From: Mannheimia haemolytica
Lineage (GTDB): Bacteria; Pseudomonadota; Gammaproteobacteria; Enterobacterales; Pasteurellaceae
DNA length: 64,000 bases
Assembly: GCF_004342115.1 (NCBI RefSeq)
Contig: NZ_SMAC01000002.1
Coordinates: 1 to 64,000, forward strand
Direction of reading: 5' to 3'
In this document: piece by piece, positions 18,738 to 26,896 of the stretch
Layout: every line of letters begins with the position of its first letter
Numbering within the stretch: the first letter of the stretch is position 1
Notes under the pieces: generated by a model
Told to the model about the DNA's origin: nothing
The model's input: the letters and a program-made list of their open reading frames with translations, nothing else
Database searches by the model: none
Made by a program: the position numbers and the translations under genes

Positions 18738-19775
18738 ATGAACGTACTCAAATTAATCTCATTAAAATCGATCTTAATCGCCTCTGGCATTTTCTTATCA
18801 GCTCAAGCAGCACAAGCAGAAGGTCGTTTAACTGTTTATTGCTCGGTACAAAATAATGTTTGTGAAGAAATGACCAAGCAATTTTCACACAAATATAATG
18901 TCGAAACTAAATTCATTCACGGCGGAACCGGTACAATTTTCGGAAAAGTAAAAGCGGAAGCATCGAACCCTCAGGCAGATATTTGGTATGGCGGCACGAT
19001 TGAACCTCACTTTCAAGCAGGCGAATTAGGCTTACTGGAAGCCTACCGTTCACCAAAACAAGCTGAAATTCTGCCACAATTTAAATCCTTAGTTGAAAGT
19101 GAACAAGGTAAATTTACCTCTATCGTTTATATGCTTGTATTAGGGTTAGGCGTGAATACCGAAAAACTCGCCAAACTAGGCATTGAGGCACCGAAAAAAT
19201 GGGAAGATTTATCAGATCCTCGCTTAAAAGGTGAAGTACAACTGCCTGATCCTCATAGCTCCGGCACGACTTATACGTTTATGACCACTCTTTCAACCTT
19301 ATGGGGCGAAGAGAAAACCTTTGATTATCTGAAAAAACTCAACAATAACGTCTCGCAATATGTGAAAAGCACCCTAGTCACCAGCAATCTTGCTCGTGGT
19401 GAAAGTGCGGTTACGGTAGGCTTTGTACATAGTTATGCCACTGAAAAAGAAAAAGGTGCGCCTATTGAAGCCATTATTCCGGAAGGTAAAGTGGGCTATG
19501 CGTTAGGCGGTGTCAGCATTATCAAAAATGCCCGTAATTTAGATAACGCCAAACTCTTTATGGATTGGGTGCTTTCAAAAGAAGCACAGGAAATTCCTTG
19601 GAAAAAACACGGTGTTTACCAAACCCCAACAAACATCAACGCCGAAGTTGCTCCACAATCAACCAAAGCCGATGCGTTAGACTTTGTGGAAATTGATTAC
19701 CAAAAAGCAGGTTCCAGCGAAGAGGGCAAACGCTTAATTGATAAATGGTTGGCGGAAATTAAATTAGCAAACTAG
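18738..19775 (+). CDS. Periplasmic substrate-binding protein, AfuA/FbpA-like, without its transporter
   Basis: A 345-residue protein with a signal peptide ending AQAAQA-EG and a type 2 periplasmic-binding fold (RLTVYCSVQNNVCEEMTKQF, PQADIWYGGTIEPHFQAGEL, GRSS-like SSGTTYTFMTTLS). Relatives bind ferric iron or sugar phosphates for ABC import. Neither permease nor ATPase genes adjoin it, so it is an orphan or works with a transporter elsewhere. ATG at 18738 is chosen over the overlapping GTG at 18735 because AGGA is optimally placed. The ligand cannot be predicted. Confidence 0.8.
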   Translation: MNVLKLISLKSILIASGIFLSAQAAQAEGRLTVYCSVQNNVCEEMTKQFSHKYNVETKFIHGGTGTIFGKVKAEASNPQADIWYGGTIEPHFQAGELGLLEAYRSPKQAEILPQFKSLVESEQGKFTSIVYMLVLGLGVNTEKLAKLGIEAPKKWEDLSDPRLKGEVQLPDPHSSGTTYTFMTTLSTLWGEEKTFDYLKKLNNNVSQYVKSTLVTSNLARGESAVTVGFVHSYATEKEKGAPIEAIIPEGKVGYALGGVSIIKNARNLDNAKLFMDWVLSKEAQEIPWKKHGVYQTPTNINAEVAPQSTKADALDFVEIDYQKAGSSEEGKRLIDKWLAEIKLAN

Positions 19776-19829
19776 GCGTGAGTATTTGCAAAAATAGGCA
19801 AGAAAATAACCGCTTGTTATTTTGCCATA

Positions 19830-19859
19830 AAAAATCCGCATCATTTGATGCGGATTTTT
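19830..19859. terminator. Bidirectional terminator between the binding-protein gene and ndh
   Basis: AAAAATCCGCATCA and TGATGCGGATTTTT are perfect inverted copies with a TT spacer, with A-tract and T-tract at the two ends. The two flanking genes converge on it. Confidence 0.9.
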
Positions 19860-19861
19860 GT

Positions 19862-21142
19862 TTAATGTAGTTTCATTGTTGGTCTTAAGAAACGGTTAAT
19901 TTGCCCTACCAACACAATCAAGCCGGTTTTGACACAGCCGTGTAATGCCACTTGGTGCATTCGATAAAGCGAGAGATACGCCAATCGCGCAATTTTACCC
20001 TCAATAAACATATCACCGCTCACTAAATTCCCCATTAGGTTGCCCACCGTGCCGAATTTTGAGAATGAAAGCAACGAGCCTTTATCTTTAAATCGAAACG
20101 GTTTCATTTCCTTCCCATCAATCAGCGCCACAATATTTTTACCACAACGGGTTGCCATTTGGTGAGCCGCTTGCGCTCTTGGTGGAATTGGTTTGCCATC
20201 TTGGATTAACGATGCACAATCACCAATGACAAATACCGAATCATCAACGGTGGTTTGTAACGTATCTTTAATCTCAATTTGGTTCAAGCGGTTAGTTTCA
20301 AAACCAAATTCACGGGTGATTTCGGGTGCTTTTACTCCGGCAGCCCAAACCATAATATCCGCCTCAATTTTCTCACCTAAGCGGGTCATTAATCCGTCTG
20401 GGCGAGCCTCGGTAATCATCGTGCCTAAACGCACCGAAACACCGGCTTTTTTCAGTTCGTGGAAAGCAGAAACCGACACTTTCTCCGGTAATGCCGGAAT
20501 CAAACGAGGGCCTGCCTCAATTAAAGTGACTTTCAAGCTGGCACGGTTTAATTTACCAAAGCCGTAAGAATTTAAATTTTTCACCACGTGGTAAAGCTCC
20601 GCTGAAAGCTCAATACCTGTTGCTCCCCCCCCCACAATCGCAATTTTTACATCTTTATTTTCACTATGTGAAAAACGTAAAAACAGCTCCATCATTCGTT
20701 TTTGGAAATCTTTTGCTTGCTCTGAGCCATCTAAGAAAATGCAATTTTCTGCAACCCCTTTGGTGCCAAAATCATTGGATTTACTGCCGATCGCGATCAC
20801 TAATTTGTCATAACTGATATGGCGTTCTTTAACGAGAAGTTGGTTTTGATCATTATAAATCGGGGCGAGTGAAACCGTTTTCTTCTCTCTATCTACCGCC
20901 ACCAGCGTACCTTGCTGAAATTCAAAACTATGATTTTTAGCGTGAGCCCGATAGCTTAACGCATCAGTTCCCTCATCAATAGTACCGGTTGCCACCTCGT
21001 GCAACAGTGGTTTCCATAAATGCGTTGCATTGCGGTCAATTAGCACCACTTTTGCCTTTTGTTTACGCCCTAATTTGTTGCCTAGATAGGTTGCAAGCTC
21101 CAAACCGCCTGCACCGCCACCTACAATTACAATTGTTTCCAT
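19862..21142 (-). CDS. ndh: Type II NADH dehydrogenase (NDH-2)
   Basis: NDH-2 oxidises NADH and reduces quinone without proton pumping. The 426-residue protein has an FAD-binding GGGAGG motif at residues 8-13, the NADH-binding GGGATG at 171-176, and VFVIGDCA near residue ~295 for the second FAD contact. The C-terminus (ARLAYLSLYRMHQVALHG) is amphipathic for membrane attachment. Nine consecutive Gs on the coding strand encode the second GGG, inside the NADH site. Slippage there would remove the C-terminal 250 residues. Confidence 0.92.
   Translation of the reverse strand: METIVIVGGGAGGLELATYLGNKLGRKQKAKVVLIDRNATHLWKPLLHEVATGTIDEGTDALSYRAHAKNHSFEFQQGTLVAVDREKKTVSLAPIYNDQNQLLVKERHISYDKLVIAIGSKSNDFGTKGVAENCIFLDGSEQAKDFQKRMMELFLRFSHSENKDVKIAIVGGGATGIELSAELYHVVKNLNSYGFGKLNRASLKVTLIEAGPRLIPALPEKVSVSAFHELKKAGVSVRLGTMITEARPDGLMTRLGEKIEADIMVWAAGVKAPEITREFGFETNRLNQIEIKDTLQTTVDDSVFVIGDCASLIQDGKPIPPRAQAAHQMATRCGKNIVALIDGKEMKPFRFKDKGSLLSFSKFGTVGNLMGNLVSGDMFIEGKIARLAYLSLYRMHQVALHGCVKTGLIVLVGQINRFLRPTMKLH
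20635..20643 (-). repeat. ndh: G9 homopolymer inside ndh
   Basis: Nine Cs on the plus strand, read as G9 in ndh at codons 170-173. The present length keeps the gene in frame. Tracts of this length slip readily in Pasteurellaceae and Neisseria contingency loci. Confidence 0.9.
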
Positions 21143-21246
21143 AAATACTCCGGAAATAAAATTAAAAATAAAAACTACGGCAAATTGTAGGCGTTTAAAC
21201 AGGAATGTCTAGCTAAATCGTAACATTCTCTTAACTTTTCTCCACA

Positions 21247-21753
21247 TTAACTTTTTTCTACAAAATGGAGTTGAGTTTTACATAAACGGCAAATATAGCT
21301 TTTTTTATCTCGCATCACGGCATTGTGTCGGCGAATCGAAAGCTGGTGAGTCTGGCAGGCACATTGGTAACTAAATTGCTGTTGCACACTTTGGGTATCA
21401 AAACAATGGTAAATTTCCGCCGGCACACCCAGTACGGTTTCCATCATCATTTTCCACTCTTTACCATGAGATTGTACCCGCCCAAAATGTTGATAAACCA
21501 AGATATGAGCCAGTTCGTGCGGCACAACTTGGCGGATAAATGCCTGTTCATTTTCTTGCAATAACACAGGATTAAACCGTACTTCGTTGCGTTCAAGATA
21601 AGCCACACCGGCTTTTACGCCACGCACCGCATAGCTAATACTTGGTGGCGTAAAAGTGGTATTAAAATAGTGATTTGCACGTTCAAGATCACGCTTTAAT
21701 TGGCGCTGAACCTGCATTTTCAGTTGGCGAAGATCTGCCATTAGCGTGGGCAA
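21247..21753 (-). CDS. sprT: SprT-family zinc metalloprotease
   Basis: A 168-residue protein with the metalloprotease motif HELAH (79-83) and the SprT pattern [16 protein letters not shown], then a C-terminal zinc ribbon (CACQTHQ and CRLCKTQ). It resembles E. coli SprT over its full length. The bacterial protein's substrate is unknown; the eukaryotic relative SPRTN cleaves DNA-protein crosslinks. Its start overlaps the end of the RNase T2 gene by 13 bases, so the two are translationally coupled. Confidence 0.88.
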   Translation of the reverse strand: MPTLMADLRQLKMQVQRQLKRDLERANHYFNTTFTPPSISYAVRGVKAGVAYLERNEVRFNPVLLQENEQAFIRQVVPHELAHILVYQHFGRVQSHGKEWKMMMETVLGVPAEIYHCFDTQSVQQQFSYQCACQTHQLSIRRHNAVMRDKKSYICRLCKTQLHFVEKS

Positions 21754-22454
21754 TCCATTGGTTGAAATGCCTTATCATAGCAAATATACAGCTCATCTTT
21801 GCTACCCCCTAAATAGACATTTTGCAAATGAGGGTTATTGGCTCGCATCCAGTTAAACAGTGCTAATTTAGACATTTCGGTATCCGGTAATTTGAGCTGA
21901 TTAAATAGCTCTTTTTGTTTGGCGAAGTAATCATCCGCTTGGTTAAAGGCACAAGCACCGTGTTTTTCCCATTCGCCTTGCAACAAAGTTGCCCCCGGCG
22001 ATTCAGGTAAATATTGCTTAATCGTCTGCTCTGCCACCATCGGCAAATCGCCTTGGCAATAACGAGGGTGTTCATCAACACTTCTTGCCTTGCCACTTTG
22101 CGGCCATAAGCCGTGAATAACCCAACCAAAATCCGCTGAGCCACCACATTGATATTCCAAATGAGACGGAATTTTACCGTGATTATTTCGCTTTTGTTTT
22201 TGGCAAAACGCCGGCGACCACGACAACGCTAAGGTGTAATAATCGGTATCTACAATATGCTGTTTCAAACGGTCGTTTTTCATCTGCACATCATAGTTCC
22301 CTAGTGATGAAGTTGAAACTTGATGAGACTGACTACTCTGGGTCGATTTTTCTTGTGCTTTTGAAGGCTCTTTTTTATCAAAAAAGCTAAAAATTTGAGA
22401 AATGATTGCCAACACAATAACGACAATCAAAGAAACTAATTTTTTTTGGTTCAT
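21741..22454 (-). CDS. rna: RNase T2 family ribonuclease (RNase I-like)
   Basis: A 237-residue secreted or membrane-anchored RNase. An N-terminal hydrophobic segment (residues 7-24) precedes a low-complexity Ser/Gln linker and the T2 domain. The catalytic boxes HGLWPQ (114-119) and EWEKHGAC (161-168) both retain their histidines. It would degrade RNA in the periplasm. A poly-G tract lies in the promoter region 35 bases upstream of the start. The ATG lacks a strong Shine-Dalgarno sequence. Confidence 0.88.
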   Translation of the reverse strand: MNQKKLVSLIVVIVLAIISQIFSFFDKKEPSKAQEKSTQSSQSHQVSTSSLGNYDVQMKNDRLKQHIVDTDYYTLALSWSPAFCQKQKRNNHGKIPSHLEYQCGGSADFGWVIHGLWPQSGKARSVDEHPRYCQGDLPMVAEQTIKQYLPESPGATLLQGEWEKHGACAFNQADDYFAKQKELFNQLKLPDTEMSKLALFNWMRANNPHLQNVYLGGSKDELYICYDKAFQPMDCPR

Positions 22455-22470
22455 AAATATAAAATCTTAA

Positions 22471-22499
22471 AGTATAGAAATATTAGGTCCCCCCCCTAA
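22471..22499 (-). promoter_or_regulatory. rna: Putative promoter of rna with a G8 tract in the spacer
   Basis: On the minus strand a good -10 box TATACT (22476 to 22471) follows G8 (22496 to 22489). A 17-base spacer would place -35 on TTAGGG (22499-22494), overlapping the tract. Change in tract length would alter spacer length. The -35 match is poor, so the promoter assignment is tentative. Confidence 0.45.
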
Positions 22500-22543
22500 C
22501 AAGCGGGCATATTTTAGCGTTTTTTTACAAAATTTTCGCTAAA

Positions 22544-22861
22544 TTACACCGCTTGTAAGCCTAGCCGAATCCATTTGACCAGTTCATCGGCTTCTTCAAT
22601 CGCTAATTCCGGAATGCTCCAGTAGTGCATTTTTTGCACTTTTCCTTTAGCAAAATAGTGAAATTGTTCGGCATTTTCAGCTAAGAATAACGGCAAGGTT
22701 TGCGGATTAGCTTTGACAAAAATGCGATAATCTTTGCTGATAATAGCGACAATTTTATTATCAAAAAACAAGCAATATTCACCAAACATTTTTTTCGAAC
22801 GCAAACCGGAAATCGGGCTTAGTTGATCTAACAGGAAATCCATAAATTCTGCATCAGCCAT
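22544..22861 (-). CDS. TfoX/Sxy N-terminal domain protein
   Basis: A 105-residue protein matching the TfoX N-terminal domain (LSPISGLRSKKMFGEYCLFFDNKIVAII and FVKANPQTLPLFL). Full-length TfoX/Sxy activates competence genes with CRP in Pasteurellaceae, but this protein lacks the C-terminal half and is probably a stand-alone member of unknown role. ATG at 22861 is chosen because GGAG precedes it; an upstream in-frame ATG has no such site. It is divergent from the patatin gene. Confidence 0.75.
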   Translation of the reverse strand: MADAEFMDFLLDQLSPISGLRSKKMFGEYCLFFDNKIVAIISKDYRIFVKANPQTLPLFLAENAEQFHYFAKGKVQKMHYWSIPELAIEEADELVKWIRLGLQAV

Positions 22862-22920
22862 TGTGATTTCTCCTAGCAAGATAATTCGGGTTATAATACA
22901 CAAATTACAGGGAGAATGAT

Positions 22921-23763
22921 ATGAAAGTTGGATTAGTGCTGGAAGGCGGTGGTTTGCGAGGTATTTTTACTGCCGGCGTGTTGGATGTATTTTTAGATGA
23001 ACATATTCATATAGATGGAGCAATCGGTGTTTCAGCCGGTGCGTTATTTGGCGTGAATTTGCCTTCAAAACAAAAAGGTAGGGCGTTGCGATACAACAAA
23101 AAATACGCTAAAGATAAGCGGTATATGGGGTTACACAGCTTGCTTACCACCGGCAATATCGTTAATCGGGATTTTGCTTACTATGAACTCCCTTCCAAAC
23201 TGGAGCCGTTTGACCAACAAGCCTTTGAGGATTCCGGTATGGACTTTTGGGTTACTGTAACCAATGTCGAAACCGGTGAGCCCGAATACATCAAAATTGA
23301 CAATATGTTCGAGCAAATGGAAGCCTTTCGAGCTACTTCCTCAATGCCGATTGTATCCAAAATAGTCGAAATTGAGGGTAAAAAATATTTAGACGGTGGT
23401 GTGTCAGACAGTATTCCGGTGCAGAAATTTATTGAAATGGGATATGACAAAATTATCGTGGTGCTTACTCGCCCACTTGAATACCGTAAGAAACCAAGCT
23501 CGATGTGGCTGTTTAAACGTTTTTATAAAAAATATCCGAAATTAGTGCAACGCTGGGAAAACCGCTATGCGGAATATAATCAAGCCGTTGAGCAGATTAT
23601 TCAACTCAATGAAAAACAACAGATTTTTGTGATTCGTCCAAGCAGAACAGTCAAAATCAGTCGCCTTGAAACGGATGTAAATAAAATACAAGCAATGTAC
23701 GATTTAGGGGTAGAAGATGCCAAAAATGCGTTGGCTGGTTTAAGGGCATATTTAGCCAAATAA
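22921..23763 (+). CDS. Patatin-like phospholipase (YjjU-type)
   Basis: A 280-residue protein with the patatin oxyanion loop GGGLRG (residues 9-14), nucleophile motif GVSAG (39-43) and the second catalytic residue in DGGVSDSIP. This Ser-Asp dyad hydrolyses acyl esters of lipids. There is no signal peptide, so it acts in the cytoplasm or at the inner-membrane face. GGGAG precedes the start. The physiological lipid substrate is not known. Confidence 0.88.
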   Translation: MKVGLVLEGGGLRGIFTAGVLDVFLDEHIHIDGAIGVSAGALFGVNLPSKQKGRALRYNKKYAKDKRYMGLHSLLTTGNIVNRDFAYYELPSKLEPFDQQAFEDSGMDFWVTVTNVETGEPEYIKIDNMFEQMEAFRATSSMPIVSKIVEIEGKKYLDGGVSDSIPVQKFIEMGYDKIIVVLTRPLEYRKKPSSMWLFKRFYKKYPKLVQRWENRYAEYNQAVEQIIQLNEKQQIFVIRPSRTVKISRLETDVNKIQAMYDLGVEDAKNALAGLRAYLAK

Positions 23764-23803
23764 ACAAATTCTATTTGCCTAAAACGTTCAAAAAATATAT
23801 TAT

Positions 23804-23819
23804 AGACGTCTAGACGGAA
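23804..23819 (+). promoter_or_regulatory. metK: MetJ operator of metK
   Basis: Two adjacent met boxes, AGACGTCT (perfect consensus) and AGACGGAA (6 of 8). MetJ with S-adenosylmethionine binds such tandem boxes and represses. It lies about 127 bases upstream of metK, and the palindromic repeat 23840-23908 sits between. Confidence 0.85.
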
Positions 23820-23839
23820 ACACTTCCAAACAAATTTTA

Positions 23840-23908
23840 TAGGGACCGGTCCTGTGCCTGTCCAAACATTTTATATAATTTATGGGCGGGCACTGGACCC
23901 GCCCCTAC
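23840..23908. repeat. Composite palindromic repeat in the metK leader
   Basis: A left unit TAGGGACCGGTCCTGTGCC... (23840-23863) and a right unit GGGCGGGCACTGGACCCGCC... ending CCTAC (23884-23908) are imperfect inverted copies of each other, joined by an AT-rich spacer. It is similar to the pair at 48561-48629. It would be in the metK 5' untranslated RNA if transcription starts near the MetJ site. Confidence 0.75.
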
Positions 23909-23945
23909 TATTAATAATCCATATTTAAGATAGAGAGGAATACAA

Positions 23946-25097
23946 ATGGCAATTAATTTATTTACTTCTGAATCGGTTTCAGAAGGGCATCCGGATAAAA
24001 TCGCAGACCAAATTTCAGACGCGGTATTAGATGAAATTTTAAAACAAGACCCTAAAGCACGCGTTGCTTGTGAAACTTATGTGAAAACCGGTATGGCATT
24101 AGTAGGGGGCGAAATCACTACCTCTGCGTGGGTGGATATTGAAAACTTAACCCGCCAAGTGATTTGCGACATCGGCTATACTCACTCTGATATGGGCTTT
24201 GATGCTCACTCTTGTGCGGTATTAAATGCGATTGGTAAACAATCTCCGGACATCAACCAGGGCGTTGACCGTGCCGATCCGTTAGAGCAAGGTGCGGGCG
24301 ACCAAGGGATTATGTTTGGCTACGCTACCAATGAAACCGAGGTGTTAATGCCGGCTCCAATTACTTACGCACACCGCTTAATGGAACAGCAGTCAAAAGT
24401 GCGTAAATCGGGCAAACTCGACTGGTTACGCCCTGACGCTAAAAGCCAATTAACATTTGCTTATGAGAACAATAAAATTATCGGCATTGATGCCGTAGTG
24501 CTTTCTACACAACACGCAGAGCATATTTCGCAAAAAGAGTTAATTGAAGGGGTGATGGAAGAGATCATCAAACCGGTACTACCAAGCGAATGGCTCAGCC
24601 AAAACACCAAATATTTCATCAACCCAACCGGTCGTTTTGTGATTGGCGGTCCAATGGGTGACTGTGGTTTAACCGGGCGTAAAATCATTGTAGATACCTA
24701 CGGTGGTGCGGCTCGCCACGGTGGTGGTGCATTCTCTGGTAAAGACCCGTCAAAAGTGGATCGCTCTGCTGCTTATGCTGCTCGTTATGTCGCAAAAAAT
24801 ATCGTTGCCGCAGGCTTAGCCGATCGCTGTGAGATCCAACTTTCTTATGCTATCGGGGTGGCTGCCCCAACATCAATTATGGTCGAAACCTTCGGCACAG
24901 GTAAAGTGAGCAACGAAATACTTGTGAAATTAATCTACCAAAACTTTGACTTACGCCCGTATGGCTTAATCAAAATGTTAGATTTAATCAAACCAATCTA
25001 CCGTGAAACCGCTGCCTACGGACACTTCGGTCGTAAACATTTTCCTTGGGAAAAAACTGACAAAGCCGAAGCATTAAGAGCCGGAGCAGGTCTGTAA
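23946..25097 (+). CDS. metK: S-adenosylmethionine synthetase
   Basis: MetK makes S-adenosylmethionine from methionine and ATP. The 383-residue protein has the expected [11 protein letters not shown]-terminus, the signature [12 protein letters not shown] and the glycine-rich [19 protein letters not shown] near residue 260. AGAGAGGAA precedes the start. The upstream MetJ operator implies repression by its own product. It converges on the metQ cluster, separated by a hairpin terminator. Confidence 0.97.
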   Translation: MAINLFTSESVSEGHPDKIADQISDAVLDEILKQDPKARVACETYVKTGMALVGGEITTSAWVDIENLTRQVICDIGYTHSDMGFDAHSCAVLNAIGKQSPDINQGVDRADPLEQGAGDQGIMFGYATNETEVLMPAPITYAHRLMEQQSKVRKSGKLDWLRPDAKSQLTFAYENNKIIGIDAVVLSTQHAEHISQKELIEGVMEEIIKPVLPSEWLSQNTKYFINPTGRFVIGGPMGDCGLTGRKIIVDTYGGAARHGGGAFSGKDPSKVDRSAAYAARYVAKNIVAAGLADRCEIQLSYAIGVAAPTSIMVETFGTGKVSNEILVKLIYQNFDLRPYGLIKMLDLIKPIYRETAAYGHFGRKHFPWEKTDKAEALRAGAGL

Positions 25098-25105
25098 CAA
25101 AAAAG

Positions 25106-25129
25106 TAAGGCATAGGAATCTATGCCTTA
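25106..25129. terminator. Terminator between metK and the metQ cluster
   Basis: TAAGGCATAG, loop GAAT, CTATGCCTTA, followed by TTTAT on the plus strand. Convergent genes flank it. Confidence 0.8.
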
Positions 25130-25140
25130 TTTATCTTCAA

Positions 25141-25932
25141 TTACCAGCCTTTTATCATCGCCCCTTTAAACTCTTCATTCGCTTTGTTATACACCTCTTC
25201 TGTTTGGTAGGCTTTCACCAAATCTTTTACGGCTTCAGAATGTTGGTTATTTTCACGGGCAACAATTAAATTCACATAAGGCGAATCCTTGTCTTCAACG
25301 AATATTCCGTCTTTGGTTGGCGTTAAACCGTTTTGCCCTGCGTAGGTAGTATTAATAATCGAAAAGGCAACATCGTCCAACGTTCGAGGCAATAATGGTG
25401 CTTCAATTTCTTGGATCACCAATTTACGAGGGTTTTCAATAATATCCACACTGGTTGCTTTTAAGCCTGCATCTGCTCGCAGCTTAATTAAACCTTGTTT
25501 TTCCAATAAAATTAAAGCACGGGCTAAATTAGTCGGATCATTAGGCACTGCAATAGTATCACCATCTTTCAACTCTGCCAGCGATTTAATTTTTTTGGAA
25601 TAAGCCGCAATCGGATAAACAAAAGTATTGCCGACCGGCACTAATTTATAGCCTTTTTCCTGAATTTGGTTATCTAAATAAGGTTTATGCTGGAAAGCAT
25701 TCAAATCAAGATCGCCTTTATCTAAAGCTGCATTAGGCGTGGCATAATCGGTAAATACCACTAATTCAACATCACGGTTATATTTTTCCTTTGCAATTTT
25801 TGCCGCCACTTCCATTACCTTATGTTCAGGGCCGGAAATCACACCGACTTTCAACTTTTCGGCTTTATCATTACAAGCGGTTAAAAAAAGCGAGAAAATT
25901 GCAACTGCACCGGCTAATTTCATTATTTTCAT
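25141..25932 (-). CDS. metQ: MetQ/NlpA-family lipoprotein, third copy (distal)
   Basis: A 263-residue methionine-binding-type lipoprotein with lipobox LTAC (Cys20). The ligand-site motifs resemble the first copy: GPEH (residues 34-37), HKPYLD (82-87) and GNTFVYP. It lacks the Ala/Pro-rich linker of the other two and has a different signal peptide, so it diverged earlier. It is separated from the second copy by a hairpin with a T-run (25957-25977). It corresponds to one of the Plp lipoproteins of Mannheimia; which one cannot be stated. Confidence 0.9.
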   Translation of the reverse strand: MKIMKLAGAVAIFSLFLTACNDKAEKLKVGVISGPEHKVMEVAAKIAKEKYNRDVELVVFTDYATPNAALDKGDLDLNAFQHKPYLDNQIQEKGYKLVPVGNTFVYPIAAYSKKIKSLAELKDGDTIAVPNDPTNLARALILLEKQGLIKLRADAGLKATSVDIIENPRKLVIQEIEAPLLPRTLDDVAFSIINTTYAGQNGLTPTKDGIFVEDKDSPYVNLIVARENNQHSEAVKDLVKAYQTEEVYNKANEEFKGAMIKGW

Positions 25933-25956
25933 TATCTGTTTCTCCTTTTAAGAAAA

Positions 25957-25977
25957 GGACGGCAGAATATGCCGTCC
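25957..25977 (-). terminator. Attenuator-like hairpin between the second and third metQ genes
   Basis: GGACGGCA, 5-base loop, TGCCGTCC, then TTTTCTT on the minus strand. Placed inside an operon, it probably ends only part of the transcripts. Confidence 0.7.
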
Positions 25978-25983
25978 AACTGA

Positions 25984-26814
25984 TTACCAACCTTTCACCA
26001 CACCACCGTTAAATAATTTTAACGCTTCTTGGAATACTTCTTCGGTTTGGAATGACTTCACAAAAGTTTGTAAGCGTGGGTCATCTTTATTATCTTCACG
26101 ACTTACCACTAAATTCACATACGGTGAATCTTTAGATTCCACAATAATACCGTCTTTATCCGGACTTAACCCAGCTTGACCTGCGTAAGTGTTGTTGATT
26201 ACCGCAAGTTCTACATCATCTAACATACGGGTTAAAAGTGAGGTATCCGCCTGTACGATTTTGATATTTTTCGGGTTTTCGATAATATCGTTTTCGGTAG
26301 CAAACACATTTTTCGGATCTTTTAATTTCAATAAACCGTGAGCTTGAAGCAATAATAACGCACGAGCAGTATTACTTGCATTGTTTGGAATCGCAACAGT
26401 CGCTCCGTCTTTTAACTCGGAAATGTTTTTAATTTTTTTAGAATAAGCCGCGATTGGCCATACTAGCGTATTGCCGATAATCGCTAATTTATAACCACGA
26501 TCTTTCACTTCTTGCTCTAAATAAGGCACCGTTTGGAACGCGTTAGCATCTAAATCTTTAGAATGAAGTGCGGCATTTGGTTGAGTGTATTCAGTAAACT
26601 GCACTAACTCTACATCTAAGCCATATTTCTCTTTTGCAATTTTCACTACCACTTCGGTCATTTGGGCTTCAGGGCCGGTCATCACACCCACTTTTAATGG
26701 GGCTTTGTTTTCAGTTTTAGCTGTTGTAGCAGGTGCTTGTGCTTTTTCATCTTTACACGCAGTAAGTGCTAAGGCAGATACTAACGCCACACCTAATAAT
26801 TTTTTAAAGTTCAT
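25984..26814 (-). CDS. metQ: MetQ/NlpA-family lipoprotein, second copy (altered ligand motif)
   Basis: A 276-residue lipoprotein (lipobox LTAC, Cys20). Compared with the copies on either side, its ligand-site motifs differ: GPEA replaces GPEH, TVPYLE (95-100) replaces HKPYLD, and GNTLVWP replaces GNTFVYP. The frame and fold are otherwise intact, so it probably binds a different ligand (another methionine derivative or peptide); this is inference. Its signal peptide is nearly identical to that of the first copy, suggesting a more recent duplication. Confidence 0.9.
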   Translation of the reverse strand: MNFKKLLGVALVSALALTACKDEKAQAPATTAKTENKAPLKVGVMTGPEAQMTEVVVKIAKEKYGLDVELVQFTEYTQPNAALHSKDLDANAFQTVPYLEQEVKDRGYKLAIIGNTLVWPIAAYSKKIKNISELKDGATVAIPNNASNTARALLLLQAHGLLKLKDPKNVFATENDIIENPKNIKIVQADTSLLTRMLDDVELAVINNTYAGQAGLSPDKDGIIVESKDSPYVNLVVSREDNKDDPRLQTFVKSFQTEEVFQEALKLFNGGVVKGW

Positions 26815-26844
26815 TGTTTGCTCCTTCCTATATTTTAAAGATGA

Positions 26845-26878
26845 AAATGGCGATTAACCTAGCGCTTAATCGCCATTT
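26845..26878 (-). terminator. Attenuator-like hairpin between the first and second metQ genes
   Basis: AAATGGCGATTAA and TTAATCGCCATTT are perfect 13-bp inverted copies around an 8-base loop, followed on the minus strand by TCATCTTT. Partial termination would step down expression of the second and third copies. Confidence 0.7.
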
Positions 26879-26896
26879 AAGTAAAAATCAGCTAAA

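Noticed and set aside
23840..23908. CRISPR repeats or a riboswitch upstream of metK
   Set aside because: Only two inverted units, no regular spacing; Pasteurellaceae metK is controlled by MetJ, whose operator is visible.
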